From assembly GCA_030847615.1 (NCBI GenBank), contig JAUMIR010000001.1, positions 179,199,001-179,263,000 on the forward strand: 64,000 nucleotides of DNA, in the 5' to 3' direction. Under the pieces are notes generated by a model. It saw only the letters and a list, made by a program, of their open reading frames with translations, was not told the origin of the DNA and searched no databases. Shown here piece by piece: positions 56,183 to 64,000 of this stretch. The position numbers were made by a program, and so were the translations under genes. Position 1 is the stretch's first letter. Each line of letters starts with the position of its first letter. The stretch is from Gambelia wislizenii. Lineage: Eukaryota > Chordata > Lepidosauria > Squamata > Crotaphytidae.

Positions 56183-57128
56183 GGGCTTATCTATGGAGAT
56201 TTTCAGATGCTCTAAAAAAAACCCTCAGAGGTCAGGAGGAGGACAGTGCTGTCCGGCTTCTGGCGATCAATTTTGCACACCTCATCCTTCCTCTGTCCTT
56301 CCTCCGTGCTTCCTCCATGCTGGAGGGATGAGAAAAGTGATGCCTTTCTCGTCCCTCCAGCACAGAGGAAGCATGAACGAAGGACAGGAGGAGGATGGCA
56401 TCATGCGAAATCGACTACCCAAAGTGGGACAGCGCCATCCTCTTCCCAACCACCACTGGGTGTGTTTTTTAGAGCATCTGAAAAAGTCCTATATAAAGCA
56501 ATAAAATGTGGATTGATGTGCACTAATGCCAGTTCTCAGCAGCTTTCATTTGTCACCATGGTTTTTTTTCCCAAGATTGTAGGCATGCAAAGCCATACGT
56601 GTTTATTGTTCAAATGGTCATGTCTGAGAATCAAGATGGTGGGCACGAATGGATGACTTGCGTTTTAATTGTCAGCAGTTGCCCCTGTTGAACAGTATTT
56701 TTTAAAAAAGCAAATCCAAGGTGCAGGAGTGTGATCTTCCACTTAAATAAACAGATAAAGAGAAAAAAGGCTGTTTTGTCACCTCAGTGCATGATTGCTA
56801 CAGTGAAACTCCAACATGGTGGTTCTGGGCACTGCCTTGCTGGCAAGCTTTGGCCCCTGCACATGTCCAACCAATCAGCTTCCCACTTCCACTCTTATCA
56901 GGAAAGTGCACCAAAGGGAATTGATTATCCCAACGAGTGGCAATGTGCATTTCCTTTGGATTTTTTTTTTTTAATGTCAGGAAAAGCCATGAAGTCTTTT
57001 CCCACAGAGTATTTGGAGGTTTTGCCCCCACTCCTTCCAAATATGGTGAAATGATACGGGATCCTATTGGGGCAAAAGGTATTCTCCTTGAATTCTACGA
57101 GGAGTATTTTCATCATATAGACAAGCCC
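56183..57128 (+). mobile_element. GGGC-ended MITE, copy 3, with a foldback element in its left end
   Basis: The left end is GGGCTTATCTAT (56183-56194), interrupted by FB4, and continues at 56493 as ATAAAGCAATAAAATGTGG. The right end, inverted, is GGGCTTGTCTATATGATGAA. The interior matches 57849-59215. Flanking 3-mers are GTT and ATT. It is about 650 bp without the foldback. Relative to copies 1 and 2 it is in the opposite orientation. Confidence 0.8.
56195..56489. mobile_element. Foldback DNA transposon FB4, inside a MITE end
   Basis: The 295-bp inverted repeat begins GGAGATTTTCAGATGCTC and ends with a slightly mutated inverse copy (GAGCATCTGAAAAAGTCC). It is flanked by TAT on both sides (56192-56194 and 56490-56492). 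The arms share AGGAGGA-type stems around a centre near 56335. Removing it with one TAT restores a continuous MITE end. Confidence 0.9.
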
Positions 57129-57848
57129 ATTCTCTCATCTTTCTCATGAGTCTTCACTTGGGGTTTAGGCTTTCTCAATTGAAAGCAGAAAAACCAGTTC
57201 GAGACAGTCACATAAAATTACAGAGATGTCCTGAAAATGCAAGGGAAACCCAGAAAACAATGAATGTGTCTCTCTGTGTGCTTGTATATATTCATGACAC
57301 CTGTGTACACATATGTAAAGTGCTTTAGTAAAATCAAAATATGAAAAACTTTGGGTTGTCTCTTGGTGTTTCTGAGATCGTTTCTATATAAGCGAAAGGA
57401 AATGATTTGCCATCTGATTTGAAGTTTTGGTTATTCATCTGTTTTGGTGATGCATAACAGAGCAATCCTAACCAGGTTATAGACATGCCCTGCTACACTA
57501 CTCCTGCTATTTTGGCTGAACATCTGCTGCATCCTCTGCCTATTCAGGACAGCATAGAGAGGCAGAAAAGCTCAGAGAAAAAAACAACAGGAAAATGCCT
57601 CCTGGTGTAATTCCACCACAACCATTCAGGGACAGAGATCACAGCCACTGCCTATGGCTGTTTGCAAAAGGGCCCAGCTATTGGGAGGGATGGCCATCAT
57701 GGTTCAAAGAAGACAACATGTACACATCTTGCAAAGGGAAGGGGGAAAGATAATGGCAACACTTACACTTTTCAACCAGCATCCCATCCCATCCTTTGCT
57801 CACCTATAGGGGCTATGCTTGGAGTTTGGCACTGCATTTGAGGCACAG
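57129..57848. other. Unassigned non-coding stretch
   Basis: A short AGCAATCCTAACCAGG block near 57464 is reminiscent of an inverted-repeat element end. Nothing else was seen. Confidence 0.35.
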
Positions 57849-58504
57849 AGGTCTTCTATCCAAAAAGAAATTATCCACTTACATGCACATTATTCCCCAA
57901 TCACAGCAGGATCAATTTGTACCCAAAGCATTTTGACCACTTCACATGGCCACAAATCAAAATGGTGGGTAGGTCATTTTTTGCATGGTGTGTGTGTGTG
58001 GGGGGGTGATCAGGGGAGAGAGTCACTGGAAGGTGAGTACAACATGGAGGGTGGCCACAGTGAGGAAGAGTGGGAAAGAACCGCCAGCCCTGCACCCATT
58101 CCAGTGGTGGTGGCAGCCTCCAATTCTGGCTGCAACTTAAAGGAGGAGCCGCCTGGTCAGCCACTGGGAGAAGGAAGGGGAGGGTGGCTGTTTGTTGCTC
58201 TGGGGCTGGGCTGCTTCTTCTCTCATGCCCTCCTGCATGTTGTCTCTGGGCACTGCCTTAATTAAAAAAAAATTAACTGAAGAAAGTGCACAATTGACTG
58301 GAAGTCTGCTCCTGTGCATGTCTGACCAATCAGGCATTTAGCTCCACCCTCTCTGGACTGACTGCACAACAAATTGAATCATCATCTGAATGGGCATGAA
58401 TGCACATTTCCTGCAAGGGGGGGGGTTAAAAAGTTCAGGGAAAATTGCAAAGGCCTTCCGTTTGGAGTATTTGGAGTTTTTTGCCCCCCTCCTTCCTAAT
58501 ATGA

Positions 58505-59138
58505 CAGTTGAACATGAGTTGAAAAAAAGGCCAATGCGATTTTGGGCTGCATTAATAGAAGTATAGTGTCCAGATCAAGGGAAGTAATAGTGACGCTCTA
58601 TTCTGCCTTGGTCAGACCTCACCTAGAATACTGTGTCCAGTTCTGGGCACCACAATTCAAAAAGGATATTGACAAATTGGAGCGTGTCCAGAGGAGGGCG
58701 ACTAAAATGGTGAAAGGTCTGGAAACCATGCCTTATGAGGAGAGACTTAGGGAGCTGGGTATGTTTAGCCTGGAAAAAAGATGGTTAAGAAGAGATATGA
58801 TAGCCCTGTTAAAGTATTTGAAGGGGTGTCACATTGAAGATGGAGCAAGCTTGTTTTCTGCTACTCCAGAGACTGGAACACGGAGCAATGGATGCAAGCT
58901 CCAGGAACAGAGATTCCACCTCAACATTAGGAGGAACTTTTTGACAGTAAGAGCTGTTCGGCAGTGGAACACACTCCCTTGGAGCGTGGTGGGGTCTCCT
59001 TCCTTGGAGGTCTTTAAACAGAGGCTGGATGGCCATCTGTCAGGGATGCTTTGATCATGATTTCCTGCATAGCAGGAGGTTGGTCTTGATGGCCCTCGTG
59101 GTCTCTTCCAACTCTGCAATTCTATGATTCTATAATTC
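58505..59138 (+). mobile_element. CR1 LINE 3' fragment inserted in a MITE
   Basis: The 5'-truncated CR1 is flanked by TATGA (58500-58504 and 59139-59143). The CR1 tail also contains TATGA, so the exact junction is ambiguous. It ends TTCTATGATTCTATAATTC. The coding end is open. Confidence 0.85.
58542..59054 (+). pseudogene. CR1 ORF2 C-terminal fragment, 170 codons open
   Basis: The frame runs from [20 protein letters not shown] through [51 protein letters not shown] and [20 protein letters not shown] to the terminal HLSGML and stop. This is the domain after the RT in CR1, of unknown precise role. The polymerase motifs are missing through truncation, so no activity is expected. Confidence 0.8.
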
Positions 59139-59215
59139 TATGATGTGGGACCCCATTGGGACGAAAGGTATTCTCCTTGAATTCTATGAGAGTATTTTCA
59201 CCATATAGTCAAGCC

Positions 59216-59980
59216 TCCAGTATCTGTTAGAATCCTAACTATAGAAGCTTTAGGAGTGGACTCACATGTGCATTCCAGAAACAGATAAACTATATTCAAA
59301 TCTCCCTTTTTGCAAGTTGTATGCATGTCCCCCCCCACCAATTCTTTGTGAAATTATTTTTCACCATAGTATCTCCCTGCAGAGATTTCCTCCTATGACT
59401 GTGTGTGTCTACAACAGAGGGCCAGAGAGATACAGCACTATCAGTGGCAGCACTAGGGGGGTGCAGAGAGGCCAAAACAGGTGACACCATTGGAGGGAGG
59501 GGTGACACCAGCCTTAGTTAAGCTACAGAGCCCCATGACAGCCCCATGTCATCTGATTTGGGTTGTACAATTATGTGGGATTTACATACTGGGGGAGGTG
59601 TGCTGTGATGGGATGTTGAGAGACATCACATCCTAAGCCCTGTCATTTCAAGGTAGGCAGGGCAGCCTTTTTCTAAATGCTCCCCAATTCCCACCATTAA
59701 CTTCAATGAAAAGGAAAACATCCTTGACCTGGTGTAAGTTTCCACTCTTATATTGGAAGTCTCATGGGAATGGAAGGGTTTTGAATGAATCCTAAGTCTG
59801 TCAGACCCACAACCATCCCATATCCTACCAGATTTTATCCATTACACTGGAAGTGTTGGCAGAATTCCAGCAGGATAATAGTATGGTTCTGGTGGCATAT
59901 ATGAGGTTTAGTAGTGAACCCACCTATCCTGCAGAGGTTGGGACATTATTTTTAAGAAGAGTGAATATGCTGAAGCCACC
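59216..59980. other. Unassigned non-coding stretch
   Basis: Nothing recognisable was seen. Confidence 0.5.
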
Positions 59981-60484
59981 CATAGAATCATAGAATTGCA
60001 GAGTTGGAAGAGACCACGAGGGCCATCCAGTCCAACCCCCCTGCCACGCAGGAAATCACAATCAAAGCATCCCCGACAGATGGCCATCCAGCCTCTGTTT
60101 AAAGACCTCCAAGGAAGGAGACCCCACCACGCTCCGAGGGAGTGTGTTCCACTGCCAAACAGCTCTTACTGTCAAAAAGTTCCTCCTCATGTTGAGGTGG
60201 AATCTCTGTTCCTGGAGCTTGCACCCATTGCTCCGTGTTCCAGTCTCTGGAGCAGCAGAAAACAAGCCTGCTCCATCATCAGCGTGACATCCCTTCAAAT
60301 ACTTAAACAGGGCTATCATATCGCCTCTTAACCATCTTTTTTCCAGGCTAAACATACCCAGCTCCCTAAGTCTCTCCTCATAAGGCATCATTTCCAGACC
60401 TTTCACCATTTTAGTTGCCCTTCTCTGGACACGCTCCAATTTGTCAATATCCTTTCTGAATTGTGGTGCCCAGAACTGGACACA
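59981..60484 (-). mobile_element. CR1 LINE 3' fragment
   Basis: The tail (GATTCTATG type) begins at 59981 and the 5' truncation is near 60484. The minus-strand frame is open for about 140 codons ([20 protein letters not shown] through [16 protein letters not shown]). The sequence is close to 31852-32334 and 58505-59138, so these three belong to one CR1 subfamily. Confidence 0.85.
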
Positions 60485-62887
60485 TGATGAAGTAATGATA
60501 GAAGGAGGATGATCTGAGCCCAAGAGCATTGTCCTGCCACTGCTCAGATATCAACAGCTTCAGCATATCATGATATCCACTCTTTTCAAAAGTAACTTTA
60601 CAAGCTCTGCCCCAACTCCACCCCAGCCAGATGATATTCAAGACAGGAAGGCTCTGTACAAAAGCAAAGCCAATAAGCTCCATAGCTTTAGTTGTTCATA
60701 TAACAGGCAAAATTCACTAATTTATGTATGGATGCCACTTTTAGTAGACCAAGTTAAACCTGTTCAGAGAGATCTAATTGCATTTTTTCAAAAGGAAGAA
60801 CAAAAGAAAATACAGTTAAAATATATAGCCCAATAACATATTGAAAACTTTGAGGTAATCAGAGTACTGGAGAGTGGGAGTGGGAGATCAGAATTATTAT
60901 TTTCTTATAAAAAATCTTTTCAAGTCTTTGAGATTACTCAGATCTCTAAAGACATATTAGGTTTTGCTCAAAGTCTTTCTGATGCAACACATATTAAGTA
61001 ACTCTTCTGCTTTGTATTTTATCTGTTTGCCTTTGAGTCCCTGAAGACCTAAATCTTGACACAACTTTCTCTTGGAAAACTTTCAGAACTCCTGCTGCAG
61101 AATTTCAAGAGGAAGCAGGCTTTGATTAAAAGGGGGAGGGATAACCACTGTGCTAACAAAATAAAACAAAATGCTTAGGGAGTAAACAGTGAAATACTTG
61201 TTGCTTGATCCATTCATATTGAATGAGGACTGAACTGAAATATTGTGCCATTTCACCTTGGTGCACTGCATTGTTTCTCATTCATCCCTATCTGGATATA
61301 GTTGATTATTCTAATATGTATAATTTACACTGGCCTCACTGGAGACATGCATAGGTGTGGGTATTTTCCTCAAAAACTCTGATTACAGATGCAGACTTTG
61401 TCTACTTTAAAGCTGTCTATCTACTTTGTTTCATTCTTATATATAAACTCTTTACGCCAAATTTAGCAATGGTTGAAATCATGTCTCAGCTAGAGTAGAC
61501 CCATTGATTCTAATGCTGTATGGTAAAGCCAACATATAGGTAAATCCAGTGGTTTCAATGGATCAATTCAAGTCAGAAGCAACAGTAGGATTTGGGCTAA
61601 TATGTAAGGTAAAAATAACCACCTGCGAGTGATGCTGCTATTCACCAATAAGAGCCATTGATCTTCCACTAGGGAGTGTTGGGTGGAGTAGAGGAATGTC
61701 TGATCAGAAATTCTTGGTAGGAGAATCTGAAGGCAGAATGTGCCAGATTTTGAAGAGTGGGGGGAAGCCTTGGGGGAGGGGTTGCTATGGCTTATCTACT
61801 ATTCAAGTCAACATGAATGGTGGAAAGTACTGCAAGAAATGCTCTTCCCTCTGAAATTGCACATACTCTAACAATTTTATTTTTAGGCACATGCTGAACA
61901 CACGCAACCATTTTTGAAAGCCTCCCTGGTGTATTTCACTCTATCATGGATTTTATTCTTGTAAATATTCTGTATTGATTTCATGTAATTTTTATATTGA
62001 CCAGCTTATACAACAAAAAAGAAAACAAAGCCATTTTGTACAGAGCATTGCATTTTTAGTTATAAGAGGTTTGCAAATACTTGTAAACAAATAAACAAAC
62101 AAGCAAACACCCAATAATGCTTCTGAATAGTACAAAAAGCTCATCTTCGATTATAATACAGGCAACACTGGCCTGTCATTGTGTCAACACAAGCTTTTTT
62201 GGGGGGGGGGAGATGGAGGAGTTTTGTGTTTAATTTATAGAAAAAATGTTCAGTGTACCCTTGTATAACAAACTACAAACTATTTCAGATCCATATATGC
62301 AACTTTTGATCATGCATGCTATGATTTAATCATGTTTTCAAAATATGCATGAAATTCATAAATGGGCTACAAATTCAGTAAAAACAACAGGGAATCCAAA
62401 AATTGAGCAAATAGAGGTGGACAGCAACAATATTCTATGACTGGTCACATCATTCAGCACTGTGCAACTATGTGATTATTGATTGGTTAGTCACCTTTGC
62501 TGTGGACAGATGTCATCAAAGTATACTACCATCCAGTCAGTAATTGTGTGCTTGTGTGGTGTTGACTAAGGGATTTCTGCCTACACTATCACCTCCAGTG
62601 GTCCCTATTAGGAGTTCATTTTCTTCTTCACTCGCTCCACTACAGTGACTAGGAGATCTCATCACTGAATCTCCTAATCAGCCATACTGGAGAATGGTCA
62701 GTACTGAGAAAAGCTACTGCCTTTGTTCATGAGTAGCTATTCTTTGTGTGCCTTCTATGAGGACAAGTCATTCTCCTGCATCTGAATCATGCAGTCATAT
62801 TGGATGCAGAATTATCTACTGACAGCAGCCCTGTCCTTTGATCTAACTAGAAAGCAGTAAAACAAAAATTGTGGATCTTCTAGAAAG
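60485..62887. other. Mostly unassigned non-coding stretch
   Basis: A degraded inverted-repeat element may lie at about 61490-61605 (GAGTAGACCCATTGATTC and GTTTCAATGGATC). Poly-G lies at 62201-62210. No gene was recognised. Confidence 0.4.
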
Positions 62888-63060
62888 TGTTGGAACTCAA
62901 TGGCAGAGCATGTGCTTTGCGTGCAAGAGGTCCCAGCTTCAGTCTGAAAGGACTGGCAAACACCTTTGACAAAAACCCTGAGAAAATGCTTCAGTTAGAG
63001 TAGACAGTATTGAAACCAGATAGACCAACATTGTGACTCACTGTAAAACTTCCTATGTCC
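62888..63060 (+). mobile_element. tRNA-derived SINE, third family, degraded
   Basis: The order is ACTCAATGGCAGAGCATGTG (A-box region), CTTTGCGTGCAAGAGGTCCC, a weak B box, CTTCAGTTAGAGTAGACAGT, and a CTTCCTATGTCC end. It follows a SINE widespread in lizards, from memory (head GCTCAGTGGCAGAGCATCTG, end CAGCTTCCTATGTTC). Mutations in the B box suggest it is old. Confidence 0.6.
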
Positions 63061-63330
63061 CTAATCCTTTCTTTGGTTACTGTATGGTTATGTATGGTTA
63101 TTTTGGCATAATGACAAAATTTATGTATTATAACGTTGCATTTACTTATTAATGTACATAATTTTATTTCTCACAGTGCACTAACTGTTACATATGGTAA
63201 GATACACAATTCATACATGGGTTCGGGAACCACAAATGCACTGACACACACAAAATAGGAACACCCCAACATGTAGTGTAATCATATACATATCTACGCG
63301 TGTAATGTAATCTTATATATATTAAATGCA

Positions 63331-63631
63331 GGAGATTATTGGACGTGGCAAAAACCATGTCAAAAGATCACTAGAAGAACAGGAAGGGATGACCTTACCA
63401 GATGATTATGTCCTCCAGCATTCTGGGGGTGGAGCGTGGCCATGAGTAAACTGTCCCTTTTTATTAGCAACTTGTCCCCAACAATAGAAAAAGGAAGCCT
63501 CATCCATGGCAGTGCTATACCCCTGGAACAACAGAAGGATGCAGGCTTCTGGTAAGGTTGCCTTTTCTGTTCTGCTAGTGATTTTCTGGTGTAGTTGGGA
63601 ATGTGGTGTTTTGGTGTGTCTGATAATCTCC
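63331..63631. mobile_element. MITE with GGAGATTATCAGA ends, copy 2
   Basis: The 301-bp element begins GGAGATTATTGGACGTGGC and its inverse end is GGAGATTATCAGACACACC. It has the same orientation and interior order as 6309-6622. Flanking 3-mers are GCA and GTA, a possible mutated duplication. Confidence 0.7.
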
Positions 63632-64000
63632 GTATAGTGTAATCCTATATGTATCTACTCAGATGTAAGTAACATTAAGTTACTTCTGGGTATGTAGGTA
63701 TGCAATGCAACATTAAGAGTCTTATTGTTTGATGATTAGAATTAATGAACTCTTGAATTAGCCTTGCATTGTTGAATTACTGAACTCATACCATTCAAAA
63801 GATTTGCCTATGAGCTGGGTGACATGGAAGTTCTGCATGTAATGCCACATCTGTGATATTCATTCATGTTTGCCAGTCACTACTTGATTCTGTAGTCATT
63901 CAGGAATAAAAACAGGTATGTGAACTGATGCCTGCTACTAACATCAACTATATTGTTTAAGAAAAGCAAAAATACTTGAACAATTGTACCAAAAAGGAGG

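Larger units (their letters stand above)
57849..59215 (+). mobile_element. GGGC-ended MITE, copy 4, split by CR1
   Basis: Blocks shared with 56183-57128 include TCAAAATGGTGGGT near the left, the TTCCTTCC/ATATG region, CCATTGGGACGAAAGGTATT, and the right end ATTTTCACCATATAGTCAAG. The left end (about 57849) is degraded. CR1 occupies 58505-59138. (TG)n and poly-G lie at 57989-58006. Confidence 0.7.

Noticed and set aside
1..64000. CRISPR arrays, operons, riboswitches or phage genes
   Set aside because: Repeat content and sequence style are those of a vertebrate genome; no such prokaryotic structures were seen.

Overview
The window looks like intergenic or intronic DNA of a squamate reptile, most probably a lizard. 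The evidence is the repeat content: CR1 LINEs with the 3' ATTCTATGA tail, L2-like LINE tails, full-length and truncated L1s, a Penelope-like element, a Sauria-type SINE whose 3' end resembles BovB, other tRNA-derived SINEs, and many non-autonomous DNA transposons. No bacterial-style gene organisation is present. I could not identify a host protein-coding gene with confidence. One short open stretch (5335-5556, minus) is a possible exon of unknown identity.

Layout. From 1 to 19 kb: a foldback transposon (97-447), a 314-bp MITE (6309-6622), two 5'-truncated copies of one LINE (7232-7850 and 13260-14393), a DIRS/Ngaro-like 3' region (10560-11480), CR1 and L2-like fragments, and two longer MITEs (16846-17465 and about 17980-18491). 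From 19 to 26 kb: a tRNA SINE, a long minus-strand CR1 (19609 to about 22370) interrupted by a 331-bp foldback element, a second tRNA SINE with a duplicated head, and an L2-like LINE end. From 26 to 37 kb: two MITEs of a GGGC-ended family (25911-26550 and 30406-31020), a Penelope-like element with inverted terminal arms and a CR1 inside it (31128-32690), an SGNH-hydrolase remnant of a DIRS/Ngaro-like element (33722-34762), a foldback element (35309-35512), and a Tigger-like MITE expanded by a 74-bp minisatellite (35834-36962). From 40 to 53 kb is the most structured part, a three-layer LINE nest: an L2-like tail was hit by an L1 with a twin-priming inversion (L1-A), and L1-A was hit by a full-length 7-kb L1 (L1-B). 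From 55 to 64 kb: a Sauria-type SINE, a foldback element inside the terminal inverted repeat of a GGGC-ended MITE, another such MITE split by CR1, a further CR1, a degraded tRNA SINE and a second copy of the 6.3-kb MITE.

The elements act mainly as targets for one another. Target-site duplications and restored empty sites give the order of events at six nests. The most interesting pattern is a group of about 13 non-autonomous elements with related ends (GGAGATTTTCAGA, GGAGATTATCAGA, GGACGTTATCAGAC, GGGCTTGTCTA). Where duplications can be read they are 3 bp long. The interiors are unrelated, which suggests one or a few transposases mobilising many different cargoes.
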